Assembly: GCA_904502005.1 (NCBI GenBank)
Contig: CAJGDC010000022.1
Span: 1 to 27,448, forward strand
Origin: an uncultured Alistipes sp.
Lineage (GTDB): Bacteria > Bacteroidota > Bacteroidia > Bacteroidales > Rikenellaceae
DNA: 27,448 bases
Direction of reading: 5' to 3'
Position 1 is the first letter of the stretch. Every line of letters begins with the position of its first letter. The notes beneath the pieces were generated by a model. The model had not been told where the DNA came from. It did no database searches and worked only from the letters and a program-made list of their open reading frames with translations. Shown here one piece after another: positions 7,859 to 16,400 of the stretch. A program made the translations under genes and the position numbers.

Positions 7859-9706
7859 TTACTCGACCGTTACAGATTTAGCCAGGTTGCGCGGTTGGTC
7901 TACGTTTCTACCCTTATTTACAGCAATATAGTATGCTAAGAGCTGTAGTGGGATTGCTGTGAGCAGCGGTGTAAGGCACTCTGAAATCTCTGGTACCTCA
8001 ATAACATAGTCTGCCATATCGCGAACAATTGTATCGCCCTCAGTGACAATTGCTACGACCTTGCCGCCACGCGCCTTAACCTGCTGGATGTTGTTGACGG
8101 TCTTGTCGTAAACATTGTCCTTGATAGCGATAACTACTGAAGGCATATCATTGTCAATCAGGGCAATAGTTCCGTGTTTCATCTCGGCTGCAGGATAACC
8201 CTCAGCGTGGATGTAGGAAATCTCCTTAAGCTTAAGTGCACCCTCAAGAGCCGATGGATAGTTGTAACCACGACCAAGATAGAGGAAGTTGTGAGCATAG
8301 GTAAAGATTTTAGCCAAATCCTCAATCTGCTCATGCATGCCTAGAATATCATCTATCAACGCAGGTACGCGACGAATATCTGAGGCTACGGTTGCGAGGG
8401 TCTGCTGGTCTACTGTTCCCTTCATCTGACCAATAAGTAGCGACATCATTGCAAGAACGGTCACCTGACCAGTGAATGCCTTTGTTGATGCAACACCAAT
8501 CTCTGGACCTACGTGGATATAACAACCAGAGTCTGTTGCGCGAGGAATAGATGAACCGATAACGTTGCAAATACCGAATACGAATGCACCCTTTGCCTTT
8601 GCAAGCTCAAGAGCTGCAAGGGTGTCGGCAGTCTCTCCCGATTGTGATAGGGCGATAAGAATATCATTTTTACCAACAACAGGGTTACTATATCGGAACT
8701 CGCTTGCATACTCCACAACCACAGGGATGCGGCAGTAGTCCTCAAATAGGTGCTTACCAATCAACGCTGCGTGCCAAGATGTACCACAGGCAACGATAAT
8801 GATACGACCGGCATTGAGGAAGCGCTCCTTGTGCTCAATAACTCCAGAGAGTACAACACTCTTGCCATCAGCTGAAATACGACCGCTAATACAGTCGGCA
8901 AGTGTACGAGGCTGCTCAAAAATCTCCTTGAGCATAAAGTGAGGATAGCCACCCTTTTCAAGCTGCTCGATAGACATCTGAAGCTCTGTAATCTCAATCT
9001 TGCTACACTCTGCACTCTTAGCATCGTAAACTTTAAGCTCCTCACCACGGTTGATGACTGCAATCTCACCATCGTTTAGATAGACAACCTTATTTGTGTA
9101 TTCGATAATAGGTGTGGCATCTGAAGCGAGGAAATACTCGCCTTCGCCAACGCCGATAACCAGTGGAGAAGATTGCCTAGCAGCAATAATCTGATTTGGA
9201 TTTTGGCGGTCTACCACTGCGATTGCATAGGCGCCTACAATGCGCTTTGTAGCCTCAGCAACAGCGTCAAAAAGAGAGCAGTTATTTGTGAGCATAATAT
9301 ACTCAATAAGCTGAACTGCTACCTCTGTATCTGTCTGGCTGACAAAACTGTAGCCATGTTGTGTCAAGGCCTCTTTAAGCACTGTATAGTTCTCAATTGT
9401 TCCATTGTGAACAAGAGCAATTCTACCAGACTGAGAGTAGTGAGGGTGTGCGTTTATGTCATTTGGCTCACCATGTGTTGCCCAACGGGTGTGTGCAATA
9501 CCTATTGCACCACTAAGGTCTTTGTTCTGGGCAAAGTGCTCCAACGCCTCAACTTTGCCTTTAGACTTGTATATATTTAGCTCTCCGCTTTCTGAAATCA
9601 TTGCAACGCCAGATGAGTCATAACCTCTGTACTCTAGTCTGTGTAATCCCTGAATAAGGATGTCGTATGCTCTTTTGCTACCAATGTATCCAACAATACC
9701 ACACAT
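7859..9706 (-). CDS. glmS: Glutamine--fructose-6-phosphate aminotransferase (isomerizing)
   Basis: This 615-residue cytoplasmic enzyme makes glucosamine-6-phosphate from fructose-6-phosphate and glutamine, the first committed step to UDP-GlcNAc for peptidoglycan and lipid A. The N-terminal class II glutamine amidotransferase domain starts MCGIVGYIGS with nucleophile Cys2, followed by HTRWATHG and HNGTIENY. Two SIS domains follow: the first has ACGTSWHA and SQSGETADT, the second LGRGYNYPSALEGALKLKE and HGTIALI. The C-terminus ...LAKSVTVE is the classic GlmS end. Length is standard. It is the first gene of a minus-strand cluster with the GH36 gene and engB, and a strong promoter lies upstream. 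No glmS-ribozyme-like element is apparent in the short leader. Confidence 0.98.
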   Translation of the reverse strand: MCGIVGYIGSKRAYDILIQGLHRLEYRGYDSSGVAMISESGELNIYKSKGKVEALEHFAQNKDLSGAIGIAHTRWATHGEPNDINAHPHYSQSGRIALVHNGTIENYTVLKEALTQHGYSFVSQTDTEVAVQLIEYIMLTNNCSLFDAVAEATKRIVGAYAIAVVDRQNPNQIIAARQSSPLVIGVGEGEYFLASDATPIIEYTNKVVYLNDGEIAVINRGEELKVYDAKSAECSKIEITELQMSIEQLEKGGYPHFMLKEIFEQPRTLADCISGRISADGKSVVLSGVIEHKERFLNAGRIIIVACGTSWHAALIGKHLFEDYCRIPVVVEYASEFRYSNPVVGKNDILIALSQSGETADTLAALELAKAKGAFVFGICNVIGSSIPRATDSGCYIHVGPEIGVASTKAFTGQVTVLAMMSLLIGQMKGTVDQQTLATVASDIRRVPALIDDILGMHEQIEDLAKIFTYAHNFLYLGRGYNYPSALEGALKLKEISYIHAEGYPAAEMKHGTIALIDNDMPSVVIAIKDNVYDKTVNNIQQVKARGGKVVAIVTEGDTIVRDMADYVIEVPEISECLTPLLTAIPLQLLAYYIAVNKGRNVDQPRNLAKSVTVE

Positions 9707-9747
9707 AATTATATTTTTCTAATCAAATGTAAACATAATAAATCGTG

Positions 9748-9779
9748 CAAAGATAGTAAAAAAAATAGTGAAGAGCAAA
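9748..9779 (-). promoter_or_regulatory. Promoter for the glmS-GH36-engB cluster
   Basis: On the minus strand TTTG (9779-9776), a 20-nt spacer and TATCTTTG (9755-9748) match the Bacteroidota consensus well. The predicted leader is about 37 nt. A second weaker -7-like box, TACATTTG, lies at 9731-9724. Confidence 0.75.
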
Positions 9780-9868
9780 TCTAATACGGTCTTATTGATA
9801 ACCAACTAAGATGTTTCTTTGTCAGTGGTAAAATATGGGGGATGAAAGTTAAAAGTGGGTGTGAAAAA

Positions 9869-9899
9869 TTTGTGAAACCGTAAATTATTACTACCTTTG
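9869..9899 (+). promoter_or_regulatory. Promoter for the PTS-galK operon
   Basis: TTTG (9869-9872), a 19-nt spacer and TACCTTTG (9892-9899) form a full Bacteroidota consensus promoter. The predicted start near 9904 leaves a leader of about 32 nt to the ATG at 9936. The rest of the 229-nt glmS-mtlA gap shows no recognised operator. Confidence 0.8.
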
Positions 9900-9935
9900 T
9901 GGAATAACATTTGTTGAGTATAATAAAAATTGTAT

Positions 9936-11765
9936 ATGAGAGACAAAATTCAGAATTTTGGGCGTGCGCTTAGTGCGATGGTTATGCCCAATATCGGTGC
10001 GTTTATTGCTTGGGGCCTTATTACGGCGCTGTTTATCCCAACGGGCTGGTTCCCAAATGAGCATTTGGCAAAGTTAGTATCTCCAATGCTTACATATATG
10101 CTCCCGCTGCTTATCGGTTATACTGCGGGTCATAATGTGGCAGGAGTTCGTGGTGGTGTTATAGGCGCTATTGCCACTGCGGGTGTTATTGTTGGTACAG
10201 ATGTACCGATGTTTATCGGTGCAATGATTATGGGACCACTTGCGGCGTGGGTAATCAAGAAGTTTGATAAGGCTATTGATGGCAAGGTGCGCGCAGGCTT
10301 TGAGATGCTTGTCAATAACTTCTCGCTCGGTATTATCGGTATGCTACTGGCTATTGTCGGCTATTTGAGCATTGGTGGCGCAATCTCTTGGATTACAGAG
10401 CTTTTTGAGTCTGGTGTGGTATATCTTAAGGACCACAATATGTTGCCTTTGGTCTCTATCTTTATTGAGCCGGCAAAGGTTATGTTCCTCAATAATGCTA
10501 TCAACCACGGTATCCTTACTCCACTTGGTACTGTTCAGGTTAAGGAGCTTGGAGAGTCTATTATCTTCTTCCTTGAGTCTAATCCAGGTCCAGGATTTGG
10601 TCTGCTGATGGCATATTGGCTCTTCGGTAAGGGCACTGCAAAGAGTTCTGCACCTGGCGCTGTGCTTATTCAGTTTATCGGAGGTATCCACGAGATTTAC
10701 TACCCGTATGTACTCTCTCGTCCTATACTTATTCTGCCGATGATTTTGGGCGCATCATCAAGTATTCTCTTTATGACCATTGCACATGCAGGTCTTATTG
10801 GCCCAATATCACCAGGTAGTATTATCTCTGTTATCATTATGTCGGCATCGGGCAAGATGTTTATTAATGTGGTGGCTGTGCTGATTGCCGCAGCGGTGAC
10901 ATTTATCACCTCGGCATTGATTCTGCGCCGAAGCGCAAAGGAGGATGATACCCTGCCGGAGAATCGCTTTAAGCCAAAGTACAAGCGAGATGCAGAGACA
11001 GCGGCAGATGTTGCTAAAGCTCGTCATATCGTCTTCTCGTGTGATGCAGGTATGGGTAGCAGTGCACTTGGTGCAACGCGCTTCCGTAAACGTATTGAGC
11101 CATTAGCTCTTGATGTTAAAGTTACAAACAGCTCTGTAAACTCAATTCCGGAGGATGCTGATATTGTTGTCTGTCAGCAGGGATTGGTTTCACGCGCTAA
11201 GGGTAATGCTCCAAAGGTGAGAATTGTTTCAATTAACAACTTCCTTGAGGATCCTGCTCTTGATTCTCTCTATGAGGAGCTGTCAAAGCGTAGCGATAAG
11301 GCCGCCGAGGCTGAAGATGATGTGGTTACAGGTGGAGCAAACCACTCTGTACTTCAGATGTCAAGTATCAAGGTTGGAGCTACTGCCGTAGATAAGTGGG
11401 ATGCAATTGCCGAGGCTGGAAATCTGCTTGTCAAGGGTGGCTATGTGAAGATGGAGTATGTGGATGCTATGATGGAGCGTGAGCGTATTGCTACAACCTA
11501 CCTTGGTATGGGTATCGCTATACCTCACGGAACTGAGAGTGCTAAGAAGCAGGTTCTTCGCTCGGGTATTACAGTCGTTCAATATCCTGAGGGGGTAGAT
11601 TTTGATGGCGAGAAGGCATATCTCGTTATCGGTATCGCAGGTGTAGGCGATCAGCACCTTGAGCTATTGGCTCGTGTCAGTGAGGCTTTGGAGGATGAGG
11701 ATATACTCGAAAAACTCAAAACAACAACCGATCCAGAGGAGATTTATAAGGTATTAAACGCTTAA
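9936..11765 (+). CDS. mtlA: PTS mannitol-type transporter, EIICBA fusion
   Basis: This 609-residue inner-membrane permease imports and phosphorylates mannitol or a close polyol using phosphate passed from HPr. The EIIC domain (about 1-340) starts with MPNIGAFIAWGLITALFIPT and contains the substrate motif GGIHEIYYPYV, both very close to E. coli MtlA as I know it. EIIB follows with HIVFSCDAGMGSSALGA, phospho-Cys369. EIIA (about 465-609) contains YLGMGIAIPHGT, phospho-His531. Length and domain order match full MtlA (637 residues in E. coli). The ATG at 9936 is preferred to a TTG at 9930. It heads an operon with ptsH, ptsI and galK. No mannitol-1-phosphate dehydrogenase gene is nearby, so the sugar specificity rests only on similarity. 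Confidence 0.93.
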   Translation: MRDKIQNFGRALSAMVMPNIGAFIAWGLITALFIPTGWFPNEHLAKLVSPMLTYMLPLLIGYTAGHNVAGVRGGVIGAIATAGVIVGTDVPMFIGAMIMGPLAAWVIKKFDKAIDGKVRAGFEMLVNNFSLGIIGMLLAIVGYLSIGGAISWITELFESGVVYLKDHNMLPLVSIFIEPAKVMFLNNAINHGILTPLGTVQVKELGESIIFFLESNPGPGFGLLMAYWLFGKGTAKSSAPGAVLIQFIGGIHEIYYPYVLSRPILILPMILGASSSILFMTIAHAGLIGPISPGSIISVIIMSASGKMFINVVAVLIAAAVTFITSALILRRSAKEDDTLPENRFKPKYKRDAETAADVAKARHIVFSCDAGMGSSALGATRFRKRIEPLALDVKVTNSSVNSIPEDADIVVCQQGLVSRAKGNAPKVRIVSINNFLEDPALDSLYEELSKRSDKAAEAEDDVVTGGANHSVLQMSSIKVGATAVDKWDAIAEAGNLLVKGGYVKMEYVDAMMERERIATTYLGMGIAIPHGTESAKKQVLRSGITVVQYPEGVDFDGEKAYLVIGIAGVGDQHLELLARVSEALEDEDILEKLKTTTDPEEIYKVLNA

Positions 11766-11778
11766 AAAAATATAAAAT

Positions 11779-12039
11779 ATGATAATTGAAAAGGTTATTC
11801 TTACAGCACCAAATGGTATGCATGCTCGTCCTGCTGGAGAGCTTGTAAAACTTGCAAAGAGCCTTGATGGTAAGGTCACCCTTGCCACAGCCGTTAAGAG
11901 TGTTAGCGCAACAAGCATGTTGGGAGTTCTTTCGCTGGGCCTGAAGTCTGGTGCAGAGATTACTGTTACTGCTGAAGGTGGCGATGAGGCTGCAAATGCG
12001 AGTGCTGTAGTAGAGTTTATCGCAAACATAACAGAGTAA
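11779..12039 (+). CDS. ptsH: Phosphocarrier protein HPr
   Basis: This 86-residue cytoplasmic phosphocarrier relays phosphate from EI to the EIIA domain. The active-site motif NGMHARPA places the phosphoryl-accepting His at residue 15, as in classical HPr. A Ser occurs at position 46 in SATSMLGVLSLGL, the site phosphorylated by HPr kinase in other phyla. No HPr kinase gene is seen here, so regulation at Ser46 is only a possibility. It lies 13 nt after mtlA and its stop overlaps the ptsI start by one base. Confidence 0.95.
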   Translation: MIIEKVILTAPNGMHARPAGELVKLAKSLDGKVTLATAVKSVSATSMLGVLSLGLKSGAEITVTAEGGDEAANASAVVEFIANITE

Positions 12040-13628
12040 TGAAGACTCTTCAGACATCTGTTCGTGCATCGGAGACTATTGCAATAGGTCGGGCGTTTGT
12101 ACTTTGTCGTAACCATGTGGAGCAGAGTATTACGCAGGGCAGTATAGAGGAGGAAAAGGCACGTTTTACAACCTCATTGCAGAGTAGCACAGAGCAGATT
12201 GAGGCCCTTGCAGTCGATAGTGATATTTTTGCAGCTCATCTTGAGATTGTGCAGGATGAGATGCTGAGCGATGCTGTAATGGAGCATATCGGCTCGGGAA
12301 GTAGTGCAGTGGAGGCGTGTCAAGCGGCTTGTGCAGACCTCGTAGCTATGTTTGAGGCTTTGGATGATGAGTATCTTAGCGCCAGGGCTGATGATATAAA
12401 GGATATATTTGCACGTATTGAGGCAAATCTTACTGGTGGTCTGCAAAATCCCTTTGAAGGGGTAAAGGAGGGCGATATTATTGTCGCTCGAGAGCTTTTG
12501 CCGTCGGATATGGCTCTGCTTGATTTGAACGCTATACGAGGATTTGTGACCGCCTTGGGTAGCACAACAAGCCACGTCTGCATTATGGCACGTAACCACT
12601 CCCTTGCTGCCGTCGTGGGCCTTGGAGATGCCCTTGAGCAGATATCCTCTGGCGATATGCTGATTGTTGATAGTTATGAGGGTAAGGTTATTATCAATCC
12701 TGATAGCCAGACAATAGATAGCTACCTTGTTCGCCAGTTAAGCCTTGATGCGCTCCGTAGCGAACAGCAACAGGTGGCAACTCAGACCGTGGAGTATGAG
12801 GGTGAGTCTGTAGCTGTTACTGCAAATGCAGGTAGCGTTGATGATGTGGTTAAGGCTGTAGAGGCTGGAGCCGATGGTGTAGGACTCTTTCGTAGTGAGT
12901 TCCTATACCTTAATAGCTCGGTAGAACCAACTGAGGAGGAGCAGTATCATGTTTATAGCGCAGCAGCAAAGGCGTGCAATGGCAGACCGTTGACTATACG
13001 AACACTCGATATTGGTGGCGATAAGGCGGTGCCATACCTCGGTTTTGAGCGTGAAGAGAATCCATTCTTGGGTTGGCGTGCAATACGAGTATCTCTTGAT
13101 ATGGAGCAGATGTTCTGCCGTCAGCTTAGGGCAATTCTTCGTGCAAGTGCAGAGGGCGATGTGAGGGTTATGTTCCCGATGATTGCAACGCTTGAAGAGC
13201 TTATAGAGGCTAAGCGTATACTTGAGAGGTGTAAGGCGGACCTTACTGCCGAGGGAGTTAAGTATAACGAGAATATAAAGGTCGGCGTGATGATTGAAAC
13301 CCCTGCGGCTGTGTTTATTGCAGATACATTGGCTGCAAATTGCGACTTTTTTAGCATTGGCACTAACGACCTTGTGCAGTATATTATGGCGGCCGATAGA
13401 GCAAATGTAAAGGTTAGCCACCTCTACAACCCATACTCTGAGGCTGTGATTAGAGCCATTCGCCTAACAATTGAGAGTGCTCAACGTACAGGAATTGAGT
13501 GCAGCATGTGCGGCGAGCTCGCATCTGATAGTTCGGCAACAGAGCTGCTGCTTGAGGCAGGGCTAAGAAAGTTTAGCGTCAATACTGGCTCAATAGCTAA
13601 GATAAAGTATACAATATCAAAACTATAA
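12039..13628 (+). CDS. ptsI: PTS enzyme I (phosphoenolpyruvate-protein phosphotransferase)
   Basis: This 529-residue cytoplasmic enzyme takes phosphate from PEP and passes it to HPr. Active-site His179 lies in STTSHVCIMAR, equivalent to the usual GGxTSHAAIMAR. The PEP-binding barrel shows GADGVGLFRSEFLY, RTLDIGGDK, MFPMIATLEEL and FSIGTNDLVQY, and Cys491 in CSMCGELASD corresponds to the conserved catalytic Cys. It is somewhat shorter than E. coli EI (575), but all key residues are present. Overlap with ptsH by one base and a 19-nt gap to galK put it inside one transcription unit. Together the first three genes form a complete phosphorelay. Confidence 0.96.
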   Translation: MKTLQTSVRASETIAIGRAFVLCRNHVEQSITQGSIEEEKARFTTSLQSSTEQIEALAVDSDIFAAHLEIVQDEMLSDAVMEHIGSGSSAVEACQAACADLVAMFEALDDEYLSARADDIKDIFARIEANLTGGLQNPFEGVKEGDIIVARELLPSDMALLDLNAIRGFVTALGSTTSHVCIMARNHSLAAVVGLGDALEQISSGDMLIVDSYEGKVIINPDSQTIDSYLVRQLSLDALRSEQQQVATQTVEYEGESVAVTANAGSVDDVVKAVEAGADGVGLFRSEFLYLNSSVEPTEEEQYHVYSAAAKACNGRPLTIRTLDIGGDKAVPYLGFEREENPFLGWRAIRVSLDMEQMFCRQLRAILRASAEGDVRVMFPMIATLEELIEAKRILERCKADLTAEGVKYNENIKVGVMIETPAAVFIADTLAANCDFFSIGTNDLVQYIMAADRANVKVSHLYNPYSEAVIRAIRLTIESAQRTGIECSMCGELASDSSATELLLEAGLRKFSVNTGSIAKIKYTISKL

Positions 13629-13647
13629 CCAACTAAAACTAACTAAA

Positions 13648-14781
13648 ATGAAAGAGAGAGTATCTCAAAAATTCGCAGAACTATATGGTGAGGGAGCTAT
13701 TCTGTTTACCTCTCCAGGTCGTATTAACCTCATTGGTGAGCATACAGACTATAATGGTGGTTTTGTATTCCCAGGTGCAGTAGATAAGGGTATTGTTGCA
13801 GCAATTCGCCTTAATGGCACAGATAAGGTGCGTGCTTTTGCCCTTGATCTTAACGAGTCAGCAGAGTTCGGTCTTAATGAGGAGGATAAGCCGGCACAGA
13901 GTTGGGCTTGTTATATCTTTGGCGTATGTCGTGAGATTCAGAAGCGCGGCGGCGTTATCGGCGGTTTTGACACTGTTTTTGCAGGCGATGTTCCCCTTGG
14001 CGCAGGTATGAGTTCATCAGCAGCTCTTGAGAGCACCTTTGCCTTTGCGCTTAATGATCTCTATAATCTTGGTATTGAGAAGTTTGAGCTTGCTCGTATT
14101 GGTCAGTCTACAGAGCATAATTACTGTGGTGTAAAGTGCGGTATTATGGACCAGTTTGCATCTGTGCACGGCAAGGCTGGTCATCTGATGCGCCTTGATT
14201 GCCGCTCTATGGAGTTCAACTACTTCCCATTTGACCCTACAAAGCACGGCTACCGCCTTGTGCTTGTGAACTCTTGCGTGAAGCATGAGCTTGTAGGCTC
14301 TCCATACAACGACCGTCGTGCATCTTGTGAGCGTGTGGCAGCTGTTTTAGGTCAGGAGTTCCTTCGTGGTGCAACAATGGAGCAACTCGAGGCTATTAAG
14401 GACCAGATTTCTGAAGAGGACTACCTCCGTGCTCGCTATGTTATTGGCGAGGAGCAGCGCGTGCTTGATGTCTGCGAGGCACTTGAAAAGGATGACTATG
14501 AGACCGTCGGTGAGCGTATGTATGAAACTCACTGGGGTATGTCGCGCGACTATGAGGTGAGCTGTGAGGAGCTTGATTTCCTTGCTACAGTTGCCAAGGA
14601 GTGCGGTGTCACCGGCTCTCGTATTATGGGTGGCGGCTTTGGCGGTTGTACCATCAACCTTGTTAAGGAGGAGCTCTACGATAGCTTTATCGCATCTGTA
14701 ACAGCTAAGTTCGCTGAGAAGTATGGCCACGAGCCAAAGATCTATCCAGTAGTTATCTCAGACGGCTCTCGTCGTTTGTAG
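13648..14781 (+). CDS. galK: Galactokinase
   Basis: This 377-residue GHMP-family kinase phosphorylates galactose to galactose-1-phosphate, the first step of the Leloir pathway. Visible motifs are the galactokinase signature GRINLIGEHTDYNGG (Arg25 in the active site), the ATP loop PLGAGMSSSAALE, the catalytic Asp168 in KCGIMDQFAS, and the GHMP C-terminal motif IMGGGFGGC. Length is typical. It follows ptsI by 19 nt without a promoter, so galactose phosphorylation is co-transcribed with a polyol PTS. A perfect 21-bp hairpin terminator follows. A galactose source is provided by the GH36 enzyme encoded divergently. Confidence 0.96.
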   Translation: MKERVSQKFAELYGEGAILFTSPGRINLIGEHTDYNGGFVFPGAVDKGIVAAIRLNGTDKVRAFALDLNESAEFGLNEEDKPAQSWACYIFGVCREIQKRGGVIGGFDTVFAGDVPLGAGMSSSAALESTFAFALNDLYNLGIEKFELARIGQSTEHNYCGVKCGIMDQFASVHGKAGHLMRLDCRSMEFNYFPFDPTKHGYRLVLVNSCVKHELVGSPYNDRRASCERVAAVLGQEFLRGATMEQLEAIKDQISEEDYLRARYVIGEEQRVLDVCEALEKDDYETVGERMYETHWGMSRDYEVSCEELDFLATVAKECGVTGSRIMGGGFGGCTINLVKEELYDSFIASVTAKFAEKYGHEPKIYPVVISDGSRRL

Positions 14782-14789
14782 TAGATGAT

Positions 14790-14836
14790 ATAAAACAATA
14801 AAAGCCACCGGATTTCGGTGGCTTTTATTGTTTTAT
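14790..14836. terminator. Bidirectional terminator between galK and porX
   Basis: A perfect 21-bp inverted repeat (14790-14810 with 14816-14836) surrounds a 5-nt loop, with GC-rich centre GCCACCG / CGGTGGC and A/T-rich arms on both sides. It can serve the convergent galK and porX genes. Confidence 0.92.
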
Positions 14837-14843
14837 AATCGCT

Positions 14844-16400
14844 CTATTTTGGTTGCAGGACGATGAAAGGTACAATCATCTCTTCCATCGAGATACCTCC
14901 GTGTTGGAAGGTGTCGCGGTAGTAGCGGATGTGGCGGTTTGCATCGTTGTTGTAGACAAAGAAGTCGTGATTATATGCAAAGATATAGCTTGAGGTCAAG
15001 TTTGACGATGGTAGCTGTATCTGCTCTGGCTTGGTAATTTCGTAGACCTCCTTGTGGTTATATGCAAGATTGCGCCCGGTTTTATATCTAAGGTTTGCCG
15101 AGGTCTCTTTATCTCCCTGTACGCGAATAGGGTTGTCTACGCGCACTGTGCCATGATCAGAGGTGATAATTACTGTGTGTCCGCGCTCGGAGAGCATCTT
15201 GAGTAGTTCAAAGAGCTCTGAGTGCTCAAACCACGAGCGTGTAAGTGAGCGGAAAGAGGCGTCATCCTCGGTAAGTTGACGGATAATCTCGGTCTCGGTG
15301 CGGGCGTGGGATAGGATGTCAAGGAAGTTGTAGACGATAACAGAGAAGTCGGCATCATATACTCTGCTAATGTTGTCTATAAGCTTGCGACCAGCCTCGG
15401 GACGAACAAGTTTGTCAAAACTTATGCGGTAGTTCTTGCCTGCCTGTTGTAGCTGACGGCGAAGGAAATGCTCCTCGTACATATTTTTACCACCCTCCTC
15501 GTTGTCATTGAGCCACTGATTTGGCATTAGTTTATCTATTGCTAACGGCATAAGACCTGCGAAAATGGCATTGCGGGCATATTGAGTTGCAGTTGGCAGA
15601 ATGGCGCAATAACACTCGTCTGTGACTGTGTTGTAGTAGTTGTGTAGCATCGGGCCGATAGTTCTCCACTGGTCGTAGCGGAAGTTGTCTATAAGCAGCA
15701 GGGTAGTCTTGCTGTTGGCATCTACTACGGGTAGAATCTTTGAACGCATAAGCGTGTGCGACATCACTGGCGTATTTTCATCGCGCGAATTTATCCAACC
15801 CTGATAGTTTTGGCGCACAAAACGACAGAAGGCTACATTTGCCTCATTCTTCTGGTACTGAAGCACCTCCTTAATACTGTTGTCAGAGGATTGTGAAAGT
15901 TCAATCTCCCAGCTGATTAACTTGCGGTAGATGCTCAGCCACTGGTTGAATGTGGTAGCAGAGTCCACCATCTGCGATATACGACCAAACTCAGCACGAT
16001 AGTCGGCAGTAGTCTGCTCGGCAACAAGCTGGTGTGAGTGAATATGTTTCTTTACAAGTAGCAGAATCTGACTTGGATTTACGGGCTTAATGATGTAGTC
16101 GGCTATTTTACTGCCGATAGCCTTATCCATGATATCCTCCTCCTCGGACTTTGTAACCATGATTACTGGTGTAGTAGGACGTATATCCTTTATCAGAGGC
16201 AGGGTCTCAAGGCCTGTCATGCCTGGCATCATCTCATCAAGGATTATCATGTCATAGGAGTGCTCGGCAACCATGTCAATGGCATCGTAGCCGTTGTTGC
16301 AGGTGTCTACTGTGCAACCTCGGTTTCTAAGTGTCAAAATATGTGGTTTGAGCAGCTCAATCTCGTCGTCAACCCAAAGTATCTTAGCTTCTGTGTTCAT
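14844..16400 (-). CDS. porX: PorX-type response regulator with PglZ effector domain
   Basis: This 518-residue cytoplasmic regulator pairs a receiver domain (about 1-120; ILWVDDE with the acidic pair, phospho-acceptor Asp55 in MIILDEMMPG, Lys in YIIKP) with a C-terminal PglZ/alkaline-phosphatase-fold domain. The latter shows LLLIDNFRYDQW, ILPTATQYARNAIF (candidate nucleophile Thr) and VIITSDHGT (metal ligands). Architecture and length match PorX of Porphyromonas gingivalis, which controls type IX secretion with sensor PorY and has phosphodiesterase activity on oligonucleotides. No PorY or T9SS structural gene is in the window, and PorX homologues also occur in Bacteroidales that lack the system, so its target here is unknown. 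Its start lies 17 nt inside the NUDIX gene, implying coupled translation. Confidence 0.88.
   Translation of the reverse strand: MNTEAKILWVDDEIELLKPHILTLRNRGCTVDTCNNGYDAIDMVAEHSYDMIILDEMMPGMTGLETLPLIKDIRPTTPVIMVTKSEEEDIMDKAIGSKIADYIIKPVNPSQILLLVKKHIHSHQLVAEQTTADYRAEFGRISQMVDSATTFNQWLSIYRKLISWEIELSQSSDNSIKEVLQYQKNEANVAFCRFVRQNYQGWINSRDENTPVMSHTLMRSKILPVVDANSKTTLLLIDNFRYDQWRTIGPMLHNYYNTVTDECYCAILPTATQYARNAIFAGLMPLAIDKLMPNQWLNDNEEGGKNMYEEHFLRRQLQQAGKNYRISFDKLVRPEAGRKLIDNISRVYDADFSVIVYNFLDILSHARTETEIIRQLTEDDASFRSLTRSWFEHSELFELLKMLSERGHTVIITSDHGTVRVDNPIRVQGDKETSANLRYKTGRNLAYNHKEVYEITKPEQIQLPSSNLTSSYIFAYNHDFFVYNNDANRHIRYYRDTFQHGGISMEEMIVPFIVLQPK

Noticed and set aside
9707..9935. glmS ribozyme or operator in the glmS-mtlA intergenic region
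   Set aside because: The glmS leader is only about 37 nt and I see no ribozyme core or clear palindromic operator, only the two divergent promoters.
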